This document shows positions 15,868-24,392 of a DNA stretch of 38,270 nucleotides, piece by piece (within the stretch, counting starts at the first letter, position 1; the number at the start of each line of letters is the position of its first letter). Source of the DNA: DUPQ01 sp041678685 (GTDB lineage: Bacteria; Bacillota; Clostridia; DUPQ01); NCBI GenBank assembly GCA_041678685.1, contig JBAYNV010000004.1, forward strand, positions 1-38,270. The letters are read 5' to 3'. The notes under the pieces are model-generated. The model made no database searches and was not told where the DNA came from. It saw only the letters and a list, made by a program, of their open reading frames with translations. Made by a program: the position numbers and the translations under genes.

Positions 15868-17666
15868 GTTTTCTGCCGGTAAACCAGGAAGATATCAGAG
15901 AGCGGAACTGGGATCAGATAGATATTTTATTTGTTACTCCTGAAGCGTATGTGGATCATCCGTCCTTCGGTCATGCGATCCTCACAAGAATGCTGGAAAA
16001 TATGGGGTACAGAGTAGCAGTCCTGTCCGAACCTGACATAAAAAGCGCAGATGATTTCAAAAAATTCGGCAGGCCGCGTCTGGCTGTGCTGATATCAGGC
16101 GGAGTGATAGACAGCATGGTGAATAACTATTCCGCAAGCAGGCATAAAAGAAGAACTGACTGTTATGCTTCAAATGGAAAGAGAAGGCCTGACAGGGCTG
16201 TCATAGTATACAGTCAGAGGACCAGGGAAGCATTTAAGGATGTGCCGGTAATAATAGGCGGAGCGGAAGCAACATTAAGAAGATTCGCACATTATGATTA
16301 CTGGCAGGATACGGTAAGAAGATCCATAATATTCGATGCAAAAGCTGACATGATATCATATGGGATGGGTGAAAGATCCATAGCTGAAATAATCGGGCTG
16401 CTTGATAAGGGAGTTCCTGTAAGCAGTATCACCGCTGTGAAGGGAACAGCATATATATCAAGCGAAATGCCCAGGGAAAGCAGGCTGTTCAATGATATCG
16501 TCATACCTTCATTTGAAGAAGTAAGCACAGAAAAAAAAGCATTTGCGGATGCTTTTAAAATACAGTATGAAGAGCAGGATCCTATAAGAGGCGCAAGGCT
16601 CATACAGAAGCATGCAAACAGGTATCTGGTTTGCAATCCTATGTCTATGCCTCTTACGACCAAAGAGATGGATGATATATATGCGCTGCCATACGAGAGG
16701 GAATACCACCCCATGTATGAGAAGACAGGCGGGATAAAAGCGCTGGATGAAGTGAAGTTTTCCGTAACCAGCCACAGAGGCTGTTTCGGTAACTGTTCAT
16801 TCTGCTCCATAGCTTTAAGTCAGGGCAGGATTGTGCAAAGAAGAAGCAGGGAGAGCATAATAAATGAAGTCATCCTTCTGACAAAGAAGAAGGATTTCAA
16901 GGGATATATACATGACCTTTCAGGTCCTACCGCAAATTTCGTGAATCCTTCATGTGAAAAGCAGCTTACTGCTGGGACATGCAGGAATAAGCAATGCATG
17001 TTCCCGAAACCGTGCGAGAACCTGAAAATAGACCATACGGACTTTCTTGGTAATCTTGAGGCTGTGAGAAATGTACCGGGCGTGAAGAAGGTATTCGTAA
17101 GATCCGGTATCAGGTACGATTATCTGATGCTGGATAGAAACCAAGATGTGCTTTTAGAGATATGCAGGCATAATATAAGCGGTCAGCTGAAAACAGCACC
17201 TGAACATGTGAGCGGTAAAGTCCTGTCTCTTATGGGGAAACCTGATTTTGCCATCTACAGAGGCTTTAAAACAAGGTTTGACGGTATAAACAAGAAATTG
17301 GGAGTCAAACAGTATATCCTGCCGTATTTCATATCAGGACATCCCGGAGCGACCATAAAGGAAACAATAAAGCTTACAGAATATCTTATGGATTCGGGAT
17401 TCGTTCCTGAGCAGGTGCAGGATTTCTATCCTACACCGGGAAGCATGTCCACATGCATGTATTATACCGGTATCGATCCAATGACAGGTGAGGGCGTATA
17501 TGTACCCGACACGGCCGCAATGAGAAAGAACGAAAGGATATTGCTTCAATTCAATGACCCAAAGAATAGGAAGACAGCTATGGAGCTTCTTGAAAAATAT
17601 GACAGAAATGATCTTGCAAAAAGAGTGACAAGGTACAAGAGTGTAAAATATGAAGAAGATATTTAG
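15864..17666 (+). CDS. YgiQ-family radical SAM protein
   Basis: A 600-residue protein with the YgiQ N-terminal domain (DILFVTPEAYVDHPSFG at about 20-36, IIGGAEATLRR at 130-140). Its radical SAM cluster motif is C307-x3-C311-x2-C314 in GCFGNCSFC. The C-terminal part has the YgiQ pattern VPEQVQDFYPTPGS. The reaction is unknown in this family. At 600 residues it is somewhat shorter than the 650-720 I recall for many homologues, with the Lys/Arg-rich tail missing. It is translationally coupled to ftsK (ATGA overlap), and mtaB begins inside its 3' end (17-bp overlap). Confidence 0.9.
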   Translation: MSFLPVNQEDIRERNWDQIDILFVTPEAYVDHPSFGHAILTRMLENMGYRVAVLSEPDIKSADDFKKFGRPRLAVLISGGVIDSMVNNYSASRHKRRTDCYASNGKRRPDRAVIVYSQRTREAFKDVPVIIGGAEATLRRFAHYDYWQDTVRRSIIFDAKADMISYGMGERSIAEIIGLLDKGVPVSSITAVKGTAYISSEMPRESRLFNDIVIPSFEEVSTEKKAFADAFKIQYEEQDPIRGARLIQKHANRYLVCNPMSMPLTTKEMDDIYALPYEREYHPMYEKTGGIKALDEVKFSVTSHRGCFGNCSFCSIALSQGRIVQRRSRESIINEVILLTKKKDFKGYIHDLSGPTANFVNPSCEKQLTAGTCRNKQCMFPKPCENLKIDHTDFLGNLEAVRNVPGVKKVFVRSGIRYDYLMLDRNQDVLLEICRHNISGQLKTAPEHVSGKVLSLMGKPDFAIYRGFKTRFDGINKKLGVKQYILPYFISGHPGATIKETIKLTEYLMDSGFVPEQVQDFYPTPGSMSTCMYYTGIDPMTGEGVYVPDTAAMRKNERILLQFNDPKNRKTAMELLEKYDRNDLAKRVTRYKSVKYEEDI

Positions 17667-18963
17667 CATCATCACGCTTGGCTGCAAAGTCAATCAATAT
17701 GAATCCTCTTCGATAGCCACGACTCTTACGGATATGGGATATGAATACAGAGAGTTTCCATGCAAGTGTGATATCTGCCTTGTAAATACATGCACGGTCA
17801 CAAGTATCAGTGATAAAAAATCCCGCCAGATGATAAGCAGGGTAAGCACATCCAATCCCGGGTGCATAATAATCGCGACAGGGTGTCTTGCGCAGAGGGA
17901 TCCTGATACGCTAAAAAAGTGCGGAGCGCACATTATAACAGGCAACCATGAAAAAGCATCGTTCAGGGAGATACTGGAAGCTTATATAAAGCAAAAAGAC
18001 CCTACTTATACAGATGTTACTGAGATAGGATCATATAGGGAATTCGAACATATGGAATACCCGGATTCATGGGAAAGGATCAGGGGATATGTGAAAATAG
18101 AAGACGGATGCGATAATTTCTGTTCTTACTGCATCATACCTTATGTACGAGGACGTGTGAGAAGCCGGGATATGGATGATATCTATAGGGAGGTATCTTT
18201 CATGGCTGAAAAAGGCTTAAAGGAGGTTGTGCTTACAGGTATCCATCTGGACTCATACGGCAAGGATCTTGAAGGTGTTGATCTGGGTGATGTAATAAAC
18301 AGGTTATCAGGGATCAATGCAATAAAAAGGATAAGGCTTGGATCTCTTGAACCGGTTATAATTACTGATGTCTTTATAGCAAAAGTGAAGAGTTCGGATA
18401 AATTATGCCCAGAGTTTCATTTGTCCTTGCAGTCGGGTTCAGATAAAGTACTCAAAGATATGAACAGGAAATACACAAGACAGCAGTATATTGATGCTGT
18501 AAATAAAATAAGAGATAATTACGCTGATGCGGAAATCACTACCGACATCATAGTGGGGTATCCAACCGAAAGTGATGATGATTTTCTTGAAAGCGTAAGC
18601 ATAGTAAAAGTAGTCAGGTTTTTAAAAGTGCATGTATTCAAGTTCAGTAAAAGGAAAGGAACAAAAGCAGCAAACCTCAAAGAACTTGATCCGGATATAC
18701 TGAACGAACGCAGCGGTATACTAATAGCTGAAGCCCGAAAAATGTCTGAGGAAAGAATGTCGCATTACCTGAATAAAACTGTTGAGGTGCTTGCAGAGCA
18801 TGTGGAAAAGGATATGGTTATCGGACATACCTGTAACTTCATGAAGGTGATCGCAAGAGCCGGAGATGCAGAAACATCAGCTGATAAGATAAATAATTTC
18901 ATTAATGTAAGGATCACTGATGTCTCCGATGAGCAATTAATCGGTGATATCATTTATGATTGA
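17650..18963 (+). CDS. mtaB: tRNA t6A37 methylthiotransferase (MtaB type)
   Basis: This enzyme converts t6A to ms2t6A at position 37 of tRNAs reading ANN codons, using two iron-sulfur clusters and SAM. The N-terminal MTTase cluster cysteines are C12, C48 and C79. The radical SAM motif is C154-x3-C158-x2-C161 (GCDNFCSYC), followed by IPYVRGRVRSR. The C-terminal region ends with a TRAM-like segment. TLGCKVNQYES at the start and the 437-residue length favour MtaB over MiaB or RimO. It overlaps ygiQ by 17 bp and is the last gene of this string. Confidence 0.95.
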   Translation: MKKIFSIITLGCKVNQYESSSIATTLTDMGYEYREFPCKCDICLVNTCTVTSISDKKSRQMISRVSTSNPGCIIIATGCLAQRDPDTLKKCGAHIITGNHEKASFREILEAYIKQKDPTYTDVTEIGSYREFEHMEYPDSWERIRGYVKIEDGCDNFCSYCIIPYVRGRVRSRDMDDIYREVSFMAEKGLKEVVLTGIHLDSYGKDLEGVDLGDVINRLSGINAIKRIRLGSLEPVIITDVFIAKVKSSDKLCPEFHLSLQSGSDKVLKDMNRKYTRQQYIDAVNKIRDNYADAEITTDIIVGYPTESDDDFLESVSIVKVVRFLKVHVFKFSKRKGTKAANLKELDPDILNERSGILIAEARKMSEERMSHYLNKTVEVLAEHVEKDMVIGHTCNFMKVIARAGDAETSADKINNFINVRITDVSDEQLIGDIIYD

Positions 18964-19036
18964 TCACATCATATAAATCATCTGTACGAAAAACCGTACT
19001 GAAGGTCCATGGCAGGGGTCATTTTAGAATAATATC

Positions 19037-19065
19037 TTGAAATGTTTTATACAAAGTTGTAAACT
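19037..19065 (+). promoter_or_regulatory. Promoter of the ireB operon
   Basis: TTGAAA (19037-19042), a 17-bp spacer and TAAACT (19060-19065), 31 bp before the TTG start of ireB. Confidence 0.6.
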
Positions 19066-19096
19066 GATTACATAATTGTTAAAGGAGATATGCAAA

Positions 19097-19348
19097 TTGG
19101 ATAAGGGTTCAACGATAAATCTCGACTTCTTAAAAGGCCAACAGACTGAAACACGAGAAATGCTTACGCTTGTATTCAGTGCAATGACGGAAAAAGGGTA
19201 CGATCCTGTTAACCAGCTTGTTGCATATCTTATGTCAGGTGATCCAACATACATAACCAGTCACAACGGTGCAAGAAATGCGATCAGGAAGTTGGAGAGG
19301 GATGAGATAATAGCGGAGCTTATTCACTATTATTTCGTATCAAAGTAG
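19097..19348 (+). CDS. ireB: IreB-family regulatory phosphoprotein (UPF0297)
   Basis: An 83-residue protein matching IreB/UPF0297, with EKGYDPVNQLVAYLMSGDPT and a conserved ITSHNGARNAIRKLERDEI block. In Enterococcus IreB is phosphorylated on N-terminal threonines by the PASTA kinase IreK and affects cephalosporin tolerance; here the role is inferred. I place the start at TTG 19097 because AAGGAG (19082-19087) lies nine bases upstream; an in-frame TTG at 19076 would put this site inside the gene. Ser5-Thr6 could be the phosphorylation region. It heads ireB-ruvX-DUF1292, a conserved order in Bacillota, though alaS is not upstream here. Confidence 0.9.
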   Translation: MDKGSTINLDFLKGQQTETREMLTLVFSAMTEKGYDPVNQLVAYLMSGDPTYITSHNGARNAIRKLERDEIIAELIHYYFVSK

Positions 19349-19354
19349 TTATAA

Positions 19355-19771
19355 ATGGTGTTATTGGGGATCGATTACGGAGAGAGAAGAATGGGAGTAG
19401 CCAAAAGCGACTCTCTTGGTTTCTTAGCTTCAGGACTGACGACTATCGAATGGAATCATGACACGTCCATTCCAGTGAAAACCATTTCTGAACTGATCAG
19501 GACTTACCATGTGGAAAAAATCGTAATGGGACTGCCGATAAATATGGACGATTCAGAAGGTGAGAAAGCATTGAAGGTCAGAGGGTTCGCAAAGGTTTTA
19601 GAAACCGCATGCTCTATCCCGGTCGATCTGTATGATGAAAGGCTTTCTACAGCGGAGGCTCATGAGATAATGCATATGCAGGGAAGAAAAACTGGAAAAG
19701 ATAAAAAGAGTATTGATATGATAGCAGCTTGTGTTATACTGCAATCTTATTTGGATAATGTAAAAAAATAA
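19355..19771 (+). CDS. ruvX: RuvX/YqgF Holliday-junction resolvase-like protein
   Basis: A 138-residue RNase H-fold protein with the YqgF signature GIDYGERRMGVAKSD (5-19), MGLPINMDDSEG and YDERLSTAEA, ending with the conserved KSIDMIAACVILQSYL. The acidic residues Asp7, Glu94 and Asp121 are good candidates for the active site. The family is linked to Holliday-junction resolution and pre-16S rRNA 5'-end maturation. The ribosome binding site before ATG 19355 is weak, so coupling to ireB six bases upstream is likely. Confidence 0.92.
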   Translation: MVLLGIDYGERRMGVAKSDSLGFLASGLTTIEWNHDTSIPVKTISELIRTYHVEKIVMGLPINMDDSEGEKALKVRGFAKVLETACSIPVDLYDERLSTAEAHEIMHMQGRKTGKDKKSIDMIAACVILQSYLDNVKK

Positions 19772-19792
19772 CCTATATAAAGGAGAAAAACA

Positions 19793-20068
19793 ATGGAAGA
19801 AGAGAGAGACGACATAATAATGATGGAAGACGAGGAAGGCAATCAGGTTCCTATGGTTGCAGTGGAAATGCTCGATTATGAAGAAAAAACTTATGTCCTT
19901 ATGCAGAATACTGATGAAAAGGATGAGGATTCATATATATTCTTGTATGAGGAGCAGGAGGGCGACGAAGCCATCCTTACACCTGTAGAGGATGATACTC
20001 TTCTCGACAAACTGTTTGAACTATTCCTTGAAAAACTTGATATCGAAGAAGAAATAGAGGAAAAATAA
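19793..20068 (+). CDS. DUF1292-domain acidic protein (YrzB type)
   Basis: A 91-residue, strongly acidic protein matching DUF1292, with an EEGNQVPM...VEMLDYEEKTYVLM pattern and a Glu/Asp-rich C-terminal tail (LDIEEEIEEK). The function of the family is unknown. AAAGGAG lies about seven bases before ATG 19793. Its position straight after ruvX is the conserved ireB-ruvX-yrzB arrangement, which supports the call. Confidence 0.88.
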   Translation: MEEERDDIIMMEDEEGNQVPMVAVEMLDYEEKTYVLMQNTDEKDEDSYIFLYEEQEGDEAILTPVEDDTLLDKLFELFLEKLDIEEEIEEK

Positions 20069-20070
20069 TT

Positions 20071-21837
20071 TTGAATCTTGACTTGATGAGTGTTGAAAAG
20101 CCTTCACGTTACACGGGAGGCGAATTTAACCAGATCGTTAAGGATCATGCTAAAATGAAGGCAAGCTTCGCATTCTGTTTCCCTGATACCTATGAAGTAG
20201 GTATGAGTCATGTCGGCATGAGGATCCTTTATCATATTTTAAACAAACGTGAAGATACTGTATGTGAAAGGGTATTTGCCCCATGGCTCGACATGGAGGA
20301 TCTGATGAGACAGAAGGGGCAACCGCTGTTCTCACTGGAAACGCAGAAGAATGTAAAAGAGTTCGATATAGTCGGATTTACTTTACAGTATGAAATGAGT
20401 TATACGAATATCATCAACATGCTTGATCTTGCTGATATTCCGATTCGCAGTAAAGACAGAAGCGACAGCGATCCCATCATTATGGCAGGTGGACCGTGCG
20501 CTTCGAACCCTGAGACTTTAGCCGATATAATGGATCTTTTCGTTATAGGTGAAGGCGAGGAAGTCACTCTTGAGCTTATAGATCTGTATATCTCAGTCAA
20601 GGATATGAGCGGAACAAAAAAAGAATTTTTAGAACGGGCATCAAAAATAGAGGGTGTCTATGTTCCGGTTCTGTATAACTCAAAGACTAATATAAAAAGA
20701 AGGATCATTAAGGATCTTGACAGCGTTTCGTATCCTGTTGATCCTATCGTACCGTATATAAATATTGTGCATGACAGGATCTCGCTTGAGATCTTCAGAG
20801 GCTGTATCAGAGGATGCAGATTCTGCCAGGCAGGATATATATACAGGCCGGTAAGGGAAAAGAGCCCTGAAAAGCTTATAGAGCAGGCTAAACATATGAT
20901 AGCAAGCACAGGATATGAAGAGATGGGCTTAGTATCGTTGAGTACATCGGATTACTCCAGGCTGCCATCGCTTTGTGACGGTCTGTTAGAACAGACACAG
21001 GATAAGATGGTGAACCTGTCAGTTCCGTCTTTAAGAATAGATAATTTTTCCATCGGGCTGATGGAAAAACTTCAGAAAGTAAGAAAGTCAGGACTGACCT
21101 TCGCTCCTGAAGCAGGTAGTCAGAGGCTCCGCGATGTCATAAACAAGAATATCACCGAAGAAGATATCTTAAGATCGGTAACTATGGCGCGTGACGGGGG
21201 ATACAATAATATAAAACTGTATTTCATGCTTGGTCTGCCTACTGAAACAGACGAGGATGTTATAGCTATAGCTGACCTGTCGAAGAAGATAATTGAAGCA
21301 TTCGACAGAAAAAGAAAAGTGAATGTGACAGTCAGTACAGCGTTTTTCATACCTAAGCCATTTACTGCGTTCCAGTGGTGCGCTCAGATAACCAGAGAAG
21401 AAATGGCAAGGAAGCAGAAACTGCTCAAGGAACATATCACTGACAGAAAGATAACATACAACTGGCATGAATTCGATACTTCCGTTGTTGAAGGCATAAT
21501 ATCCAGAGGCGACAAAAAAGTAGGCGAAGCCATAATAAAGGCATGGGAAAAAGGATGTAAGTTCGATTCATGGAGCCAGTGCTTCGATATGCGGAAATGG
21601 GAGAGGGCATTCATGGAAAGCGGTGTGGATGTTTCGTATTATACAAGCAGGGAAATATCCGTGGATGAGTTGCTTCCCTGGGATCATATCGATATAGGCG
21701 TAAAAAAAAGTTTTCTGGTTTCTGAATATGAAAAAGCATCTATGGGAAAGACCACTCCCAACTGCAGGGAGAAGTGCAGCAACTGCGGTATCAAAAAGTA
21801 TAAATGCGGGGTATGTGTTGAAAATAATAAGGATTAA
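20071..21837 (+). CDS. TIGR03960-family radical SAM protein
   Basis: A 588-residue protein. The N-terminal part resembles a B12-binding-type domain (FPDTYEVGMSHVGM, MAGGPCASNPE). The radical SAM core has C245-x3-C249-x2-C252 in FRGCIRGCRFCQAGYIYRP. The C-terminal tail carries a cysteine cluster, CREKCSNCGIKKYKCGVC. The function is unknown, although it is almost always paired with a DUF2344 protein, as here. I keep the start TTG 20071, with AGAGGA ten bases upstream. ATG 20086 is a possible alternative that removes five residues. The DUF2344 gene begins inside its 3' end. Confidence 0.9.
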   Translation: MNLDLMSVEKPSRYTGGEFNQIVKDHAKMKASFAFCFPDTYEVGMSHVGMRILYHILNKREDTVCERVFAPWLDMEDLMRQKGQPLFSLETQKNVKEFDIVGFTLQYEMSYTNIINMLDLADIPIRSKDRSDSDPIIMAGGPCASNPETLADIMDLFVIGEGEEVTLELIDLYISVKDMSGTKKEFLERASKIEGVYVPVLYNSKTNIKRRIIKDLDSVSYPVDPIVPYINIVHDRISLEIFRGCIRGCRFCQAGYIYRPVREKSPEKLIEQAKHMIASTGYEEMGLVSLSTSDYSRLPSLCDGLLEQTQDKMVNLSVPSLRIDNFSIGLMEKLQKVRKSGLTFAPEAGSQRLRDVINKNITEEDILRSVTMARDGGYNNIKLYFMLGLPTETDEDVIAIADLSKKIIEAFDRKRKVNVTVSTAFFIPKPFTAFQWCAQITREEMARKQKLLKEHITDRKITYNWHEFDTSVVEGIISRGDKKVGEAIIKAWEKGCKFDSWSQCFDMRKWERAFMESGVDVSYYTSREISVDELLPWDHIDIGVKKSFLVSEYEKASMGKTTPNCREKCSNCGIKKYKCGVCVENNKD

Positions 21838-22447
21838 ATTCAAAAAAGGCGATCAGGTCAAGTATGTGTCTCACATAGAAATGATGAACACATTCATGAG
21901 AGCCTGCAGAAGGTGTGATCTTGATGTTACATATACTGCGGGTTTCAATCCCGGAATGAGGATGGTTTTTGCGCTTCCTCTGCCCGTAGGACTTACAAGC
22001 CAGTGTGAATATGTTGATATATGGTTCAATAAGGATTATATGTGCGAGTATGTTGTTGAAATGCTGAAACAGAGTCTTCCCAAAGGATTCGAACCTGTGA
22101 ATGCATATTATGTGGAAAAATCTGACCTTATGGAAGATGTCGGATCCGCCAGATACGGCTTCACTGTTGTTTGCAGCGGTGATCTTAAAAAGGCTTTAAA
22201 GAAGCTTCAAAGCATGGAAAGCGCATTTGTTGAAAAATCCAATAACAAAGGTCCTGTGGACATAATCCCCATGATATACAAGATCGATGTACATGATGGA
22301 TCGCATTTTTCTCTGCTGTGTAAGGCTGGAGCTAAAGGTAATCTGCATCCGAGGCTTGTCCTGAAAGCCCTCAATATTTATGCCGGTGTCGAAGTTGAAG
22401 AAAAGGGTATAGACAGGGAGGAACTTTTTTTGAAAGTTCTGCAATAA
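21815..22447 (+). CDS. TIGR03936/DUF2344 radical SAM-associated protein
   Basis: A protein of about 210 residues matching DUF2344, with IKFKKGDQVKYVSHIEMMNTFMRACRRCDLDVTYTAGFNP near the N-terminus followed by the conserved LPLPVGLTSQCEYVDI. It is thought to act with the preceding radical SAM protein; in some species the two are fused. I take the start as GTG 21815, 23 bases inside the upstream gene, because homology begins there. An upstream ATG at 21728 would add an unrelated out-of-frame segment. In many Clostridia this pair is followed by rng and rplU; here it is followed by methyltransferase genes. Confidence 0.85.
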   Translation: MLKIIRIKFKKGDQVKYVSHIEMMNTFMRACRRCDLDVTYTAGFNPGMRMVFALPLPVGLTSQCEYVDIWFNKDYMCEYVVEMLKQSLPKGFEPVNAYYVEKSDLMEDVGSARYGFTVVCSGDLKKALKKLQSMESAFVEKSNNKGPVDIIPMIYKIDVHDGSHFSLLCKAGAKGNLHPRLVLKALNIYAGVEVEEKGIDREELFLKVLQ

Positions 22448-22451
22448 CTAT

Positions 22452-22481
22452 TTGTAAAGGCCATATACATCAAGGTATAAT
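22452..22481 (+). promoter_or_regulatory. Possible internal promoter before the TrmN6-like gene
   Basis: TTGTAA (22452-22457), an 18-bp spacer and a perfect TATAAT (22476-22481). The predicted start point near 22488 coincides with the ATG of the next gene, which lacks a clear Shine-Dalgarno site. Confidence 0.4.
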
Positions 22482-22487
22482 GGGTAC

Positions 22488-23222
22488 ATGGTAAATGAAG
22501 ACGAGAGGATCGATGACCTTCAACTTGAAGGATTAAAGCTGGTACAGAATAAAAAGCAGTTTTGCTTTGGAACTGATGCTGTCCTCATATCATATTTTGC
22601 TCAGGTCAAACATAATGCTTCAGTGATCGATCTGGGTACAGGAAACGGTGTCATTCCTTTGCTTCTATATGGCAGATACAAACCCAGAAAAATCGTAGGT
22701 CTGGAAATCCAGAAAGATATATATGATCTGGCTGTAAGAAATGCTCAATACAATGGGCTTGAGGATAAGATCTCATTTGTACACGGAGATATACGTAATG
22801 TGAAGGAGTATTTCATAGGCGGGCTTTTCGATCATGTCGTCACCAATCCGCCTTATCTTAAAAGCGGTACAGGAATAGTGAACAGCAATGATGTAGTGTC
22901 TAATGCAAGGCATGAGATCCTGTGTACTTTGGAGGATATATTAAAAGCATCCAGATATTTACTGAAATCCAAAGGTATTTTTACGATGGTGCACAGGCCT
23001 GAAAGGCTTACAGATATCCTTTCTGTTATGAGATTATATTCGATTGAGCCAAAAACCATACGTTTCATTCATTCGAGCGCAAATAATCCTGCGATTCTTG
23101 TACTTGTACAGGGGCTGAAGGACATGAATCCCGCGCTTTCTGTGAAAGCTCCGCTTATTATGTGTAATGCTGACGGATCATACACGGATGAACTGAATAT
23201 GATATACGGGAGGAACAGGTAG
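22488..23222 (+). CDS. TrmN6/YfiC-like tRNA1(Val) adenine-N6 methyltransferase
   Basis: A 244-residue SAM-dependent methyltransferase. DLGTGNG (48-54) is the SAM-binding loop, and NPPY (120-123) is the N6-adenine methyltransferase motif. The N-terminal LQLEGLKLVQNKKQFCFGTDAVLIS is typical of the TrmN6/YfiC family that modifies A37 of tRNA1(Val). The exact substrate in Clostridia is inferred. There is no obvious ribosome binding site, so translation may be coupled or leaderless. Its stop overlaps the rsmI start by one base. Confidence 0.85.
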   Translation: MVNEDERIDDLQLEGLKLVQNKKQFCFGTDAVLISYFAQVKHNASVIDLGTGNGVIPLLLYGRYKPRKIVGLEIQKDIYDLAVRNAQYNGLEDKISFVHGDIRNVKEYFIGGLFDHVVTNPPYLKSGTGIVNSNDVVSNARHEILCTLEDILKASRYLLKSKGIFTMVHRPERLTDILSVMRLYSIEPKTIRFIHSSANNPAILVLVQGLKDMNPALSVKAPLIMCNADGSYTDELNMIYGRNR

Positions 23223-24070
23223 TGTTATATCTTGTCGCTACACCTATAGGAAATCTGAAAGACATATCGCAAAGAGCAACGGATGCTCTTAGGTCATGTG
23301 ACTATATCGCTTCGGAAGACACAAGGCATACCCTGCAGCTTCTGAATGCATTGGGAATAAAAAAGAAACTTGTAAGTTATCATGAGCATAACAAGGATGA
23401 AAGCGGGCAGAGGATCTTAAAAGACATAATGGAGGGAAAGAACGTCTGCCTTGTCACTGATGCCGGCTGTCCCGCTATATCTGATCCGGGTGAGGATCTT
23501 GTAAAGCTCATGCACGAAAATTCACAGCCTGTAACGGTGATACCTGGCGCATGTGCTGCAATATCAGCGCTCATGCTTTCCCCTTTTTCATCAAAGAGGT
23601 TCTGTTTTGAGGGTTTCCCTCCAGCGAAGGCAGGGGAGAGAAAGGCTTTTTTTGAAAGACTGGTCAATGAAGAACGCACAGCTATAGTGTATGAAGCTCC
23701 TCATAAGCTCATGAAGACATTGCAAACTGCAAGAAAAATACTTGGGGATGACAGAAGGATCTCTTTAGTCAAAGAGATCACCAAGATACATGAGACGGTT
23801 TTTGTGGATACGTTAAAGACTGTAAGTGAATATTTCGAAACGAACGAACCTAAGGGTGAGTATGTTCTTGTCATAGAAGGCGCAGTGAAAGATAAAGCCG
23901 AAAAAAAAGATATCCCCCAAACAGAGGATATCGAAAAGACAGTAAAAAACAGATATGAAGAACTAATTAATAACGGCTTTACGCGTAAAGATGCAATGCG
24001 TAAAATCGCTGTTGACAATCATTTATCGAGAAATGAAGTATACTCTTTATTACTCAGGATCCTTGGCTGA
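23222..24070 (+). CDS. rsmI: 16S rRNA (cytidine-1402-2'-O)-methyltransferase
   Basis: This enzyme methylates the ribose of C1402 in the 16S rRNA decoding centre. The 282-residue protein has the tetrapyrrole-methylase-type fold signatures VATPIGNLKDIS (4-15), SEDTRHTLQLL, VTDAGCPAISDPG and YEAPHKL, plus a C-terminal RsmI helical domain (EELINNGFTRKDAMRKIA). The start is GTG 23222, with GGGAGG eight bases upstream, overlapping the previous stop by one base. Its last 21 bp overlap the 3' end of the convergent abrB-like gene. Confidence 0.95.
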   Translation: MLYLVATPIGNLKDISQRATDALRSCDYIASEDTRHTLQLLNALGIKKKLVSYHEHNKDESGQRILKDIMEGKNVCLVTDAGCPAISDPGEDLVKLMHENSQPVTVIPGACAAISALMLSPFSSKRFCFEGFPPAKAGERKAFFERLVNEERTAIVYEAPHKLMKTLQTARKILGDDRRISLVKEITKIHETVFVDTLKTVSEYFETNEPKGEYVLVIEGAVKDKAEKKDIPQTEDIEKTVKNRYEELINNGFTRKDAMRKIAVDNHLSRNEVYSLLLRILG

Positions 24071-24301
24071 CAGTTCATTGATGCATGAACGACAGATATT
24101 GTTTCCGTTATACTGAGTAATATCATCGGTCGATCCGCAGAGACAGCATCCCGGTTCATATTTTCTGATCTTTATATTATCTCCATCGAGACTGATCTCA
24201 ACAGCATCTCTTTTCCCGATATTAAGAGTCTTACGTAACTCTATGGGAACCACTATTCTACCTAACTCATCTATCTTTCTGACTACTCCAGCTGATTTCA
24301 T
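24050..24301 (-). CDS. AbrB/SpoVT-type transcription factor with C-terminal zinc ribbon
   Basis: An 83-residue protein. Residues 1-47 are a swapped-hairpin AbrB domain (GVVRKIDELGRIVVPIELRK), as in AbrB, Abh and SpoVT. Residues 50-73 contain C52-x2-C55 and C70-x2-C73, a probable zinc ribbon in place of the usual oligomerisation tail. This class acts as transition-state regulators; targets here are unknown. The ribosome binding site GGAGG precedes ATG 24301, and a promoter is visible at 24335-24363. It converges on rsmI with a 21-bp overlap, so antisense interference between the two is possible. Confidence 0.88.
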   Translation of the reverse strand: MKSAGVVRKIDELGRIVVPIELRKTLNIGKRDAVEISLDGDNIKIRKYEPGCCLCGSTDDITQYNGNNICRSCINELSAKDPE

Positions 24302-24334
24302 AATACGCCTCCAACAAATAATGTGCTATAAATC

Positions 24335-24363
24335 ATTCTATCAATTTTATGTAATAAAAGCAA
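24335..24363 (-). promoter_or_regulatory. Promoter of the AbrB-like gene
   Basis: On the minus strand TTGCTT (24358-24363), a 17-bp spacer and TAGAAT (24335-24340). The -35 box abuts the 13-bp inverted repeat at the end of the upstream UroD-like gene. Confidence 0.6.
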
Positions 24364-24392
24364 CATATAATAAAGAGTTTTTATTATATGTT
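24362..24392 (-). terminator. AT-rich hairpin at the end of the UroD-like gene
   Basis: A perfect 13-bp inverted repeat (arms 24362-24374 and 24380-24392, 5-nt loop) includes the stop codon of the UroD-like gene. The following minus-strand bases GCTTTTATT form only a weak T tract. Because it is A/T-rich, it may be a weak terminator or a processing or stability hairpin. Confidence 0.5.

Noticed and set aside
18984..18999. Hairpin GTACG/CGTAC after mtaB
   Set aside because: The stem is only five base pairs and no T tract follows, so I do not call it a terminator.
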